64,000 bases of DNA from Chamaea fasciata (taxonomy: Eukaryota; Chordata; Aves; Passeriformes; Sylviidae): NCBI GenBank assembly GCA_029207755.1, contig JARCOQ010000003.1, positions 85,517,994 through 85,581,993 of the forward strand. The letters are read 5' to 3'. Shown here one piece after another: positions 49,280 to 61,853 of the stretch. Within the stretch, counting starts at the first letter, position 1. The number at the start of each line of letters is the position of its first letter. The notes beneath the pieces are model-generated. The model was given only the letters and a program-made list of their open reading frames with translations, ran no database searches and was not told the DNA's origin. Made by a program: the position numbers and the translations under genes.

Positions 49280-51078
49280 TGAGCAACAGCAAGGACAATG
49301 GTTAATCTAACTTGGAAGTGTCACCAAAGTCCTGAAGGGAAAAGGCATCCAGGAAGACCAGACATTCCACAAGAAGGAAATCTTGATGCAGGACCAGGCC
49401 ACTGCTCTGTTTGAAAAGAGCTTTGGCTGGAACTCAGGATAAAAAAGGGAGCGTATCACCTTTGAAAGAAGGAGTGGGTGACTCAGAAAAACTATAAGGA
49501 TGCCATGAGGTTACATAGGAGAAATTTGGAAGGGCCAAAGATCAAGTAGAACTTAATCTGGCCACTCTTGTAAAAGACCACCAAAAACCACATCAGCAAC
49601 AGACAGAATCCACTAAAGGGAACTGAGGGAGCTGGGGGAAGTGTGCACCAATATACTTACAATTACTTACCAGCATTCCTGGCTAACCAGGACAGTGTCA
49701 ACTGACTGGAAGTTGGCAAATGTGACTTCCAGCTACAAGGTGTACCAGGAGGAGGATACAGAGAACCATAGGCCTGTTAGCATGGCCTTGATGCTGGAGA
49801 AGGTCATGGACCAGATCATCCTGAGGGCCATCACACAGCAGGTACAGGGCAACCAGGGGATGAGGCCCAGCCAACACGGATTTAGGAAAGTCAGGTCCTG
49901 CCTAACCAACCTGATCTTTTGCAACCAGGTGACCTGACTAGTGGATCAGGGAAAGGCTACAGATGTAGTTTCCCTGGACTTTGGTAAAGCCTTTGACACT
50001 GTCTCCCACAGGATTGTCTTGAAGAAATTAACTACTTATGGCTTGGATGGATGGATTGTTCGCTACATAAAAGCTGGATGGCTGGGCCCAGAGGGTGGTG
50101 GTCAGTGGAGTCAAATCCTGTTTGCAGATGGTCACTAGTGGAGTTTCTCAGTTCTTAGTACTGGGGCAGGTCCTGTTTAAAATCTTCATCAATGTTCTGG
50201 ATGAGGGAACTGAACTCAATTAGTTCACAGATGACACCAATTTGGGAGTGTTAATCTGCTGGAGGGTGGGAAGGCTGTACAGAGAGATCTTGACATATTG
50301 AATTGATGGACTGAGAATGACAGCATGAGGTTCAACAAGGCAAAGTTCCAAACCCTGCACTTCAGATACAACAACCCCACGCAGCACTACAAGCTTTGGG
50401 TAGAGTGCCTGGAAAGCTGCTCATCAGAAAGGGAACTGGGGCTGCTGCTTGACAGTGGCTGAGCATGAGCCAGCAAAGTACCCAGATGGCCAAGAAGGCA
50501 AATGGCATCCTGGCCTGTATCAGCAATAGTGTGGCGAACAGGACCAGAGAAGTGATTGCCCCTCTGTACTCGGCACTGGTGAGGCCAGACTTCAAATCCT
50601 GTGTCCAGTTCTGGGTCCCTCACTACCAGAAGGACATTGAGGTGATGGAGTGAGTCTAGAGAAGGGCAACAAGGCTGGTGAAAGGTCTGGAGCACAAATC
50701 CTGTGAGGAGTGGCTGACGAAGCTGTAGTTATTTAGCCTGGAAAAAGGAGCTGCTCTCTACAACTCCCTGAAAGGAGAGTACAGTGAAGTGGGAGTCAGT
50801 TTCTTATCCCAAGTAACAAGTGACAGGGCAAGAGGAAGTGACTTGAAGTTGCACCAGGGAAGGTTCAGATTTGACATTAGGAAAGCTTAGGCTAGTCAAG
50901 CAATGCAATAGGATACCCAATGAAGTCATGGACTCACCCTTCCCGGACTTGTAGATTTAAAAGACTTGTAGACGTGGCATAGTGGTGGACTTGGCAGTGA
51001 TGGCTTGATAATTGAATTTGATGATCTTAGAGGTCTTTTCCAACCTTACTAATTCTACGATTCTATAATTCTATAGGC
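49280..51078 (+). mobile_element. CR1 LINE with decayed reverse transcriptase
   Basis: The longest CR1 in the window. Recognisable pieces of ORF2 are W-K-L-A-N-V then N-H-R-P-V-S near 49710-49790, Q-H-G-F-R-K and S-C-L-T-N-L-I near 49875-49920, the block D-F-G-K-A-F-D-T-V-S-H near 49977-50010, a catalytic-box remnant F-T-D-D at 50224-50235, and L-Y-S-A-L-V-R-P near 50563-50588. Stops and frameshifts separate these, so the protein is inactive. The 3' end is 'gaggtcttttccaacctta' followed by ATTCTA-type repeats. The 5' limit is uncertain: 49500-49640 is fairly CR1-like, and 49280-49500 is weaker. Confidence 0.85.
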
Positions 51079-54000
51079 ATATTAAACCCAAAACTTAGTG
51101 CTGAGACAGCAGTATCTTAGCTCTGTCTCAATATAAAGTTGAGGTGCTATGACATCCTAAACTTAAAAAATTATTTCTTGGCACCACATAAGCGGACATT
51201 GAACAGAATTTAATCTTTATTGCTTTGAATTAATGTTTTATCTCATATGAGAGAGAATATCTTATGTCCTTAAATTTATAGTGTAGACTTGGGATTTCAC
51301 AAGTACATTCACATCCTGAAAGGTATTACAATATTCTATGTATTTACGTGTATATATATATATATATATAAGAAATACATAATAGATGCTGCAGTACAGA
51401 TATTTGTTATTGTATCTCATCTGATTTCAATATACTTCATAAAGTCTACTTTTAGATTTGCACTACCAATGGCTTCACACTTTTTATTCTGTGCACGAGC
51501 TTAACTGTTAAGCACTTGTAAAAATATTTGCAGCTTTTCTTCATAGCGTTACCTTTTTCTCTAGAAAATTACACCTCCTGACCCTTAGAATGGTCAAGTT
51601 TTAATCCCAAGCCAGTAACATCTACTCTGTATTTAAAAATGTCACTGCTTTTAAGTCAAATACCTACTAGTCCTGCAGGGCTAGAGGCAATAACTTGTAA
51701 TGGGAAAAATCTTCAGCTTTGCATTTGGACTCACAGACCTTGCTTCTAACCCTGCAGGCCTGTCAGCTATCAAACTTTGAAGTCATGACATTTGAAAGAA
51801 AATGTACAGAGGAGTTATTTTATAGGAACAGAAAACAATTTTTAACTTACCTCAGAAAATTTTTATTGCTCTTTCTTGCCCTATTCTTCCAATAAGTAAG
51901 ATATCTAGTTTTACAGGTGGGTGCATATGAGAATAGCACTAGTAAATGCTTTAAAGAGTAACTTGTTCTAAAGGTTATATGATAGAAAGTCATGCAAATA
52001 TGTTAGCACTTTTGGAAAAATGAGGGAATGAAACACTGATTCAAGGTCAGAAATACAGAAACCATGACCTCAGCTGTAACTTTTCTTGTGTTTTAATCTC
52101 TAATGTCTTTTTATCTTTCAGGCCATCTAATATTAAAAATAATTAAAATGATTGCAGAATTAGTTGAATTAAACCATCCTTCATTTTCAATGATATCTTA
52201 ATTAATACTAATATGTCGTACAATGCAAACTGTAAGTTCCCGCAGATTGCTGTAATAGAATTATAAGAATACTGGTACTAGTACTTCTTTATGAGATTTT
52301 TAAAAAATTCTGCTTCAGAAAAATATTAATTCAATCACTATAAAATGTCAAATATTTGACAGTTCCATTTTTCTATATTTCACAAATTTTCAGTTTTTAA
52401 CTCAGTTGACTATTAAAAAAAATCAAATTTAATGGATTTTAAACAGAATTAATTCTACTTCTACTGAACTTACTGTCTTCAAAGTCCAGGCTGTTTTTAA
52501 TTTTGTCAATTTTACCTCTTGATTAACTTTCTGTGAGTAAAATTCAGATTTTTAGTGTAGGAAATAGAATTCAAAAATGCCATTTCCATTGCTTCTCTGA
52601 GACCATGGATCAGCATAATATTTAAATATATCTATAACTTCATATACCAGTGATTTCAGCAGATTTGCTCATATAGTCAAAGGTATTAATATGCTCAAGT
52701 TTCATGTGAAATCACAGCTATTTCCATCTCAGAATCACAAAAGTAAAGATCAGTGGTCATATATTCTAGATGGCAAAATACTATGCTCCTGTACTTGATA
52801 ATCAGAGCAGATCATTCTTAGATTTTAATCCTGATGACCTTTAAAAAATATAAATTCAAATAAATACTCTTTATAGTATCACTATAATTTCTATTAATAA
52901 TATAAATTGTTATTCATTATTAAACCCAGAATGCAGCAAATACTGTGAACAGATTTATATTAATTTAATAACTTTTTTGCAACAATTTGCAGAATTAGAA
53001 ATCAATTCCAACTTGATTGCATATAATAGGGAAAATCACAGAAACATGCCTATCCATTAGAACATGTTTTAAAGGCCCCTCTGTACATGTAATGTAATTT
53101 GTCTACCTCATCAGCCCCTCATCTCCAATTTCTGAAAGAAAAATGACTGATAATACATTCCAACCTTGTCATTTCCATGATCTAGAACTATTTGTCTTGA
53201 TGTTTCACAAATGCTTCAGTTCCTAAGAGAAACCACTTGGAAGGCCAGAGTATCTATACAAGATTGTTAGTATGACTTGTGCTGAACATCCAGGAAAAGA
53301 TGCCCCACCTTATTTATTTGTTGATGATATCAACAGGCAATTAAATATTTGCTAGTAGCTGCAAAAATATTTCTTTGATAAGTAAAGTTCATGCTAACAT
53401 TGTCCCACTTAATTGTCAGTCATTACTGTTCAATGTCATCGGGAAATGAACATTTACTGGGAGAAATTCTGGTACAAGTCCTGGCAGAAGTCAATAGATG
53501 GCAAGAGAGATAATGCTGCTTTACTTTCTACCTGGATACTGTACTTCTTCCATGAGTGAAATCATGTGGAACTCATGTAAAGTTTCACTGCTGACATGAA
53601 ACATGACATGGTTTGAGTAGAGAGAGCTCCATGGAAGTACCTATTAGAAAAACTAACGCTTACATCTGAGCAAAAAATATTATTGATGCAGTTGCCCTTG
53701 TGCTACTCATAGTGTTGAGAACTATGGCATGGAAGGGAGGACTTACTGGCAGAATATAGCTATGGATACAAGGACGGCAATGCAACTCAAGAAAGACCAT
53801 GGCCTGGAGCACCTATGAGGAAAAGAAACACTGCACTACTTGAGATGGGTGTCAGGAAGAAGCAAAGCTTATTGCATAATACCTCTGTGCATATTCTGTC
53901 CAAGAAATTCTTTTATGTCTGCACATAGCAGATGGCACTTTAATTAAAAGTTCTGTAAACTTTCCTAAAACATCTTTGTGATTTATGTGTTCAGCATGTT

Positions 54001-56075
54001 TATGTACCTCCCCCAGCAAATTAACAGGTTTTCAAATATCTTATCCTCATTTAACAGTGATGTATGTGAACTTCTGCTTCACAATGAAGGACAAATCCAG
54101 CACTACCTGCATGATGTTAGTATTAGTTTTGCCTATGCCTGTAATAAATGTGGTGTATCTGAAAGGTGAAGGCAAGAGTGAGGAATGGGATAAGAACATG
54201 AGAGAATACGGACCTGGATATGAGTTTTTGACAAATTAATACATATTAAATTATTGGCTAATACAAATTTATGTTTGTGATAGCATTAGAAGTTAATTAG
54301 AAAAAAATAGCAAAATTATGTGAAAAGGATTTTCTCTCAAATCATGGAAAACATGTGTGTTTGTAAGTACAGTATTTTCCTGAAAACACTTAATTTCTGA
54401 TTTAAAAGTCAATTGATGTAGTCTTTTAATCAACTTTGTAAAAATTACCATTTAGATATAAATGTAAAGACTAAAAGACAAGCTGCAACATTAAATTTCA
54501 TGAATGCTTCTAAAATAGTCTGCCATTAAATCTTCTTTTTCTCTTGAAATTAAATTGTTTACATAGTATTTTTGTTCCTTTGAATTGAGAAGGGAAACCT
54601 TGATATAACAGGACACATCACCATTCATATAACTGAGAATCTGAGCATTCACACAGTTGTCTATGCAATGTTATACATGTAGATCTTTACATCTTTACAT
54701 ATTTAAGTCCATGAAGAACCTGGTTTTAATGCTACCATGTACACAATAGAACAGTGTTTTTGAAAGCTGAAATACAAATGACAGCAGCAATCTGATTGTT
54801 TGCTAATTCTGTGGATTGTTTCACAGAATTATATAAGACTTTATCTAAGTATGTTCTAGGGTAGCCAGCACACAGTCTGCTTCTTTATCTATACTCATGT
54901 TTAGAGATTTTCTTTGAAATTGCTGCCAGAACCTGCAAAGGTCACACTAAGGTTTTGTGAAAGTCTTTCTGGATATGTTGCTTTTGTGTCCGTGAGGTAA
55001 CATATCAAACATAGCCATAAATGCATGTACTGTAACCACTGCTTTCTGTGACAAGTAAGTCATCATATTAATGAAGGGAAGAGGCCTTCAGCTATAGTGT
55101 GCCTCCTACATTTTTTGTTTTACCAGCTTTGAGTCCTTTCACAAATACACACCATGCATTATACACAGAGAACTAGAATAATCGTTTTAACTGTTCATTT
55201 TTTTCTTTTGGGTAAATGAAAAGAGGGTTGCTTCATAAAAGAAAACACAGTATATAAAAATACTAAAGCTTTTATTTTGGAAAAGCAAATTCTTCACTAA
55301 CTCCCAAGGGAATTGTGTGGAAAGTGCATGCACATGCAAACAGACTGTGTATATATTTATGACTCTAGCTATGAAGCTACAGCAACATACAGTATTTCAT
55401 TTTGTATTCACTATCAACCACACTCTTTCCAGCTAATCTTTTACCTCTGCAGTTCCTCTTTGGAATCTCATTAGATTAATAGGTCACTAAAACATTGTTT
55501 GATCATATCTCTCAACCACTTTTCTTCAGCATATGAGTCAACTCTGCAACATATGAAAGCCACACCATTTTTGCACTCATTTCCTCTAACATATTTTAAA
55601 AATTTAGAGCAAAGAAAAGATCTATTTCTTCCCACCTTCTCTTCTGTGTCACAAGGTAGTAGGTATTTTAATTCAAGACTAACATGAAAAATAGCACAAA
55701 CTACACAGATTTTAAACTCATCTGACTGAAAGATGTGGAAAATCCAACATCCAACAGATAGGATGGCTGGAGGATATGAAGAAATAATTAACTCTTGAAA
55801 GACAAGCAACAGCAGCATGAACTGGATTACTGGAATCTTATAATCCCTAAGTAGACCTGGGTCTACTGGCACCATAAGGTATTTGGTTATATATTGTTGA
55901 CAAAATTTGTGATCTGATGTTTGGACTTACTATCTTCTATTCTGCTTAGTGTCCCAAGAAATATGAGACATTAAATATCCCCCTTCCTTTGCAAGTCCAG
56001 TGAAAATAGAAATATATATTTGTCTAGAGAATATTTTGATAGTTTAATCCTCTACTGAAACCAAGCATCAGGGCA
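51079..56075. other. Intron stretch, nothing recognised
   Basis: AT-rich, with a TA microsatellite only. The frame at 55471-55875 (minus) is discussed among the rejected items. Confidence 0.6.
51351..51370. repeat. (TA)10 microsatellite
   Basis: Twenty bases of pure TA. Confidence 0.9.
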
Positions 56076-56310
56076 ATGTCCAATTTAATACACAGTGTTT
56101 GACGAAAAGGCAAAACATATGGAGAGAGCACAGAAGAGAGCAACAAAGACAAAAGATCCAGAAAACATGACCTATGAGAAAAACTGTAACAACTGGCATA
56201 TTCAATTGAGAAAAAAGAAAACCTGAGAGGAAACATGACAACAATTTTCTCATGTATAAATGTTGCCAGGAAGAGAAAGTATGGACCTGCTCTTTTCTGC
56301 CAGAGACTTG
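56076..56310 (+). mobile_element. CR1 LINE ORF2 fragment
   Basis: An internal CR1 piece near the end of ORF2: 'agagagcaacaaag', 'aaacatgacctatgag', 'aactggcatattcaa', 'gaggaaacatgacaacaa'. It lacks the 3' tail and is diverged and non-coding. Confidence 0.8.
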
Positions 56311-56358
56311 AAAAAAGTTTGCCATCAAAAAAGAAAAAAAGAAAAAAGTTTGCCATCA
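56310..56358. repeat. 18-bp direct repeats around an A-rich spacer
   Basis: 'gaaaaaagtttgccatca' occurs at 56310-56327 and 56341-56358 with an A/G spacer between. It is probably a 31-bp tandem duplication at the edge of a CR1 fragment. Confidence 0.85.
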
Positions 56359-59300
56359 TCTCACGTTTTTACGCCTACAGAACAGTCTACTGGGAATGGG
56401 TCAGAGGCAAAGCTAAGTCACCTCCTTCAATATGTGCTACAAGCCAGTGATTTCTTGTAAAGGGGGCTGCACTCCTGAAAGTGCTGAAGTGTCTTCCACT
56501 ACCAGTGACTGTAATAGAACTCTGCTGTAGCTGGTACATTTGAGCACAAACTTGGGAACGGGACAAGGTGAAACTTGGCAGTTTATGACTTAGAAAGCTG
56601 TATGACTTTTTTTTTTTTTTTTTTTTTTAATTGTTGTATGCTTGTCTCAGGATTCGCACAGATGTGACCTAATAGATTTAAGAACTGCGCAGAGCTGTTT
56701 TACAAATGCAAATGTAAGATCCAAAACCAGCTGAAGTAAGCGGAAGAGTTTCAGCTGGCTTTGATGGCTTTGGAGCAGGTCCGCGGCATGTGTGTTCAAG
56801 GTTGTGTATGGGCTTCTGTGTGTGTGTGTGCTGGGCAGAAGAGGAAGGAAACATTTGTACAGCCACTTACCCTGACTTTAAAGTGTTGGCTTTGTGTAAT
56901 TCACTCAGGGGTGTATTTAAACTGCCTAATTTAGGAATTGAAATTACTGTGGCATTCTGGTTTGGAACAGAAAAAGTGAAACAGCCTAATCTCTGGGGTG
57001 GACAGGCTCCCCATTTGCCAGTTAAGAGACTTAATCTCTTCGCTTATATGAAACACTTATTAAAATCTGAATACATACTTTGCAATCAAATTGAACATGT
57101 TTATAAGCATTGGGCTTATCTTAAGTGTCTGAACAGTGCTTCAAAAGGAATACAATATGGAACACAAACCAAAGTATCATGACTCACAAAAAAGGGAAGT
57201 AAAGATTAAACATTTAAAAGGTCATATTTCATTTTTAGATGATGCAGAAACTATTTTATATGTTCATAAAAATCAATTGGAAACAGTTGAATTTTCTTAG
57301 TAATTTGAGAAACTAATTAGTTGACACACTAAGAAATCCAAGCTATAAAGCATACCATAGTCAAATCAATGATAATAAGAAATATTTTTTCAGTGTTTTA
57401 TTGTTCTATACAGGAACGCAGTAATATTGCAGAAAATTGATTTTCTGTGGAAAAGTTCCCTTGTTAAGCATTGTATTCATCATATTGAAAAACAATGAGG
57501 TTTGTAAAAGGGACTAATATCCAACAGTATTAGCAAAGTTCTTTCTGCCACAGCGTTAAACTCAGTCTGTGAATCATGAATCATGATCAGTAGGTCAGTG
57601 ATCAAATGCCTAATTTTCTTACACAATGACCTTCTGTAAGGTACCATGTTCTCTGTGAAATTATTTAGCATTGACATGCCATATTACCTCCAGGAATGTA
57701 GATAAGATAGATAAGATATTGAACATTCTACAATTCTGAAAAAAACCTTTTTTTTTAAATCACTGACCCCACAAGCAGCTCCTGTTGTGTTAAATAAAAA
57801 CTCTGTGGACTAAAGAAGATATATGCTAATACTGTAGTATATTGCATATAAACAATTAAAAACCCAAAGCTAAAGTGACTGGCAATTAGAAAGCACACTC
57901 TTATGAAAGTTGTCTTTTCTTAACAAGTGTCAGAGCCCTAGTTTCACCAGAAGGCTTTGATTATTCTGATCAATTTATAACTATTTTTTTCTCCCCCACC
58001 ACTTCCCAGAGGCTTGGCTTCCTGTGCTCAAGGTCACTTCTATTGTGCCAGAACTGCCTTCTCAGGCAAAAACAGTGTCTTTTTGGCTGCTGCAAAAACA
58101 CCTATGCCATAAGACAGAAGGTGTGAAAAGCTAGGACCTCCAAGTACACACTTCGCCTGTTGTCTCAGGGGTTGTGCTGACTCCCAGACCCCTGCCCTTG
58201 GTTCATGTCTGTGCCTAGCTGTTATGGCCCTCCACCATGCCAGTCCTGACCTTGCCTTGCTGACTTGACTTCCCAGCTTGATCTCAGGCCTGTCACATCA
58301 TGGCAGGCTGTCTGGTGATCAGTGGGCTACGGCTGAACCTGCACCTTTCATCAGTGGTTTTCATCAGTGCTGTCAGCCCCACTTTCCCTTGCAGACCTAC
58401 CCACTTCTGATACTCTCTGAGATCAAGGTGCTGTACCATAATCCAAGTACATGTAGACAAGGGACACGTATAATAACAATAAGAATTTTTTCTCATTTTT
58501 TGTCTTAATCCATTGATGGCAATAAAGAAGTGTCAGCACCTTTCTGAAGAGGCTGGGATCCTTACTAACCAGCTTTAGGAAAAACTGTATTATGAACAAA
58601 TGTTATGCAAATTAATACAATACATTGAACAGGGAAGGACCTTGAGATGTCTTTTCCTATGGTATTACAAGAATGGATTACAAATGTCCATTAATTAATT
58701 ATACTAATCACAGCATTTTTTTTTCTCCCTATATCACAGGAAACATTCAATTTCTGTTTGATTCCTTCATACTTACTTTGAAATCTTAGCCAGGCATCAG
58801 TATAGGGTGCTGTCACTCAAGGCTGATCAAACATCCTTACAGATTTGCATACTAACAGCACAATACTCATTTCCCAATGTATCCTATCCTGTAAGCTGAC
58901 CCTGGTGTAATTGAAAAAGTTTTATTTGTACTAATAAAATTTCTTTTTCTTAATTTAGGAAGCATTTTCTCTATCACTCATATTTTACACATCTATCCTG
59001 AACTCTGGCTTAAGGCAGGTCCATAAACACAGGGCTCTATCATGATCCTATATACAGTGAATCCCACAGATAGCTTCAGCATTAATAGAAAAGAACTGCT
59101 TTCTTAATGGAGGTGAGATGAGCATCAGGAAATTTCTCTTTTCTCCCTTCTAAAACATGGTGGGATGCAGTGTAGATACTACACATCTCTGTCTTAGCCT
59201 GTTGAGAATGACTGGAGAATGCTTAGCAGCCTCAGTTTGCTGTGGCAGATCTAAAGCTTTTTAGTTGGGATGGGTCCTGGATAATTCAGGACTACTGGGT

Positions 59301-60332
59301 AGGCACAATGTATTTATGTTGTGCTGATCTTCTTAGCACAGGAGGAAAATCAGGCTCAGAAAGTCATAGTTTTGGTGTGTGTCAGGGATGTGCCCCTTAA
59401 TATTTGCACTGGCATTAGCACAAGGGGAAAAAAAGTTTTAAAACATCTATGTCTACTGTGAAGGAGAAAGAAATTTCTCAGATTTTTGTTCTGTGAGGGG
59501 ACTAAGTTACCAGTATCTCACCCTCCAGGATGGTTAGCCTTGCAGCACCAGGCTGCAAATACAGCCCTAGGCACATTTCAGGCTGAAATGAACCACAGAC
59601 AGAACACAAGAATTATGGAACCAGTAAGTAAAGTAGATTATGACTGCCTGTAGAAATGCAGGTATGCCCCATATTTGCATTGTGGTACAGTCTTGAACTG
59701 TGGCCTGCTTTCAGGGCTATGTCAGAATTGCTGATGCAGAAGATGCCCAGATAGCAAACATTATACAAACGTTCCCAGAATCCAGAATTTTACCCTCATT
59801 CTGTTTTCTTGGAAATCAATTTAGCTACAGAAACAGAATTTATGTAATTTGATCCCTCTACTCCTATAAAAGTAGTTCTTTTTTTCAGAATGATCCAACT
59901 TCAACAGCAGTTGAAGTGGTTGTGGTTGAAACTTGTCTTTGAGAAGGAAGCTCCAGGCATTCAGAAGACAAATGAGGATAGAATTATAACTTCAAAAGCA
60001 AATGCTCTTGAAGGCCATTAGACTTCATCATATAAAAGGCCATCATAAAATCCATATTATAATAGACATGTTCCTCATTGATCCTCCTTAAAGAAAGCAA
60101 CTAGACAATTGTCCATAAACATATAATGTCATCTACAACTGTAAAGTATTGAATTAAGCTTCATTGAGATGTCTGATTCTTCATGTCTACTACTACTTAT
60201 GTACCCAACATTGAAATAAAAAATATTCCAGGTACTCTTCTTCAGTATTTCATACTGTCTGATGTAGTTGTCTCTCTGTCCACTGCATTGCCTATTACGA
60301 ATCACATAAATAGTTATCCCCCTTCTATGTTG

Positions 60333-60430
60333 ATTTGGGTTTGGTTTTGTTTTTGTTTTGTTTTCTCCTGTTGTTTTTGGTTTTGGTGTTGGGTTTTGTT
60401 TGGGTTTTTTTTGTTTTGTTTGTTTGTTTG
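60333..60430. repeat. (G1-3 T3-8)n simple sequence
   Basis: A nearly pure G/T stretch of GTTTT-like units. Open frames through it are artefacts. Confidence 0.9.
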
Positions 60431-60617
60431 ACAAATTAATTTCAATTTCTCTTACTTTTGCCTAAATTCTCATGAATGAGGCACTTGTTTGGGTTTTGCT
60501 CAATTGGAACAAAGCTGGTGAAGAATATTTCAAGTCTGCCTTGAAGTTCCTCCTAGCAGATAAAGAATGAAAAATGGTCTGCTGACAAACTGTGGCAAGG
60601 GTTCCCCCCTTGCCTTG

Positions 60618-60665
60618 CCTCCCTTTCCCTTTCCCTTTGCTTTCCCTTTCCCTTTCCTTTTCCCT
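60618..60665. repeat. (CCCTTT)n hexamer repeat
   Basis: About seven imperfect CCCTTT units, all pyrimidine. It differs from the vertebrate telomere unit CCCTAA. Confidence 0.9.
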
Positions 60666-61056
60666 GTAAATTTACTGCAACATTTGATATTACAAACTGT
60701 GAAATTTTGTTTTCTACTCCTGAAACATGTCTGGGAATTATTTGTGTTACACTTGAATGCTTTTAATAGGTTTAACACCCTACAGACAACTTTTAATCAT
60801 CCATGTGGAGTCAGACTTGAGGCATCCCCAGGGTTCAATAATCAGCCCTTTGTTATCTATTATCAATGTTTAACCACTGGATATTTATCAGTCATTATAC
60901 TAATTACAGCATGGGAAAATGCTTTCACTCTTGGGCATACACTTACATGGATTGATTGATTCCTCTGCTACTGTTGAAGGTAAACTGGGAGTGCTTTCTA
61001 GCACCTGTGACAAATTGCTTTGATTTCCTTAGTAACAAAGTAACATGCTCTCAGAT

Positions 61057-61057
<1 letters not shown>

Positions 61058-61101
<44 letters not shown>
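61058..61101. repeat. Poly(T), 44 nt
   Basis: The longest homopolymer in the window. On the minus strand it is a poly(A) run directly after an open, coding-like stretch (61102-61266). Confidence 0.95.
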
Positions 61102-61102
<1 letters not shown>

Positions 61103-61266
61103 ACTAGGATTTGGTACTTTTTCTCCTCAAAATAGCGGGTGATCATGTCCTCATTACTCTTCATGATTTTCTTATATCTTCTACTCAAGCTGATGGCTAA
61201 ACTAAACAGTGTTCCAAACCCAAGGAAATACTCACTGTCAGGTCTTCTCAGAGAAACAGTTATCAA
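61102..61266 (-). other. Coding-like open stretch ending in poly(A), origin unknown
   Basis: Read on the minus strand, about 55 codons run without a stop into the 44-A tract. The composition is plausible for protein: SEYFLGFGTLFSLAISLSRR, then Y-K-K-I-M-K-S-N-E-D-M and an acidic/basic end E-E-K-K-Y-Q-I-L-V. The start of the open frame is not ATG. The other side abuts the 5' truncation of the CR1 at 61275. It may be a truncated retrocopy of a spliced message primed at an internal A-tract, or chance. I do not recognise the protein. Confidence 0.3.
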
Positions 61267-61274
61267 TTTGATAG

Positions 61275-61853
61275 CTCAGAAATCATGAGGTCAGCAGGGC
61301 TAGGGAGTGATTATTTCCCTGTACTCAGCTCTGGTGAGGTCAAACCTTGAGTGCTGTGTCCAATTCTGGGCCCCTCACTACAAGAAGAACATGCCAGTGC
61401 TGAAGCGAGTCCAGAGAAGGGGAACAGAGGTGGTAAAGGGGCTGGGGCACAAGTCCAGCCTGGAGTGACTGAGAGAGCTGGGGTGTTTTGCTTGGAGAAA
61501 AGGAGGCTCAGGGGGCTCCTTATTGTTCTCTGCAACTGCCTGAAAGGAGAGTGTGTTGTGGTGGGAGCCTGTGTCTTTCCCCAAGTAACAAGTGACAGGG
61601 TACGAGGAAATGTGCTCAAATTGCATTGGGAGAGGTTTAGATTGGATTATAGAAAAAATTGCTTCACAGAAAGGATTGCCAGGCATTGGCATGGGCTGCC
61701 AAGGGAAGTCAGTAATCCCGGGGTATTTAAAAAATGTGTAGATGTGGCACTTAGGGACATGGTTTAGTGTTAGACTTGCCACTGTTACATTAATGATTGA
61801 ATGCAATGATCTTAGAGGTCTTTTGCAATCGAAATGTTTCTATGATTCTATGT
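61275..61853 (+). mobile_element. CR1 LINE 3' end, relatively well preserved
   Basis: It follows avian CR1 closely from 'gtgattatttccctgtactc' through 'gaggtcaaaccttgagtgctgtgtcc', 'aaggaggctcag', 'caagtaacaagtgacagg', 'ggtttagattggatta' and 'gatgtggcacttagggacatgg'. It ends in 'gaggtcttttgcaatcg' plus ATTCTATG-type repeats. It looks younger than the other copies but still has stops. It is antisense to ADGRB3. Confidence 0.92.

Larger units (their letters stand above)
56359..61057. other. Intron stretch with simple repeats and a GC-richer block
   Basis: A 20-nt poly(T) lies near 56609. 58000-58430 is clearly GC-richer than its surroundings and may be an unrecognised old transposon. GT-rich and CCCTTT repeats lie near 60333 and 60618. 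Confidence 0.5.

Noticed and set aside
49641..50138. Open frames matching reverse transcriptase
   Set aside because: Not a host gene or active element: they are pieces of a CR1 LINE broken by stops and frameshifts, so annotated as a mobile element only.
55471..55875. 134-codon minus-strand open frame
   Set aside because: No recognised family. It could be chance or a diverged repeat, and I cannot support a gene.
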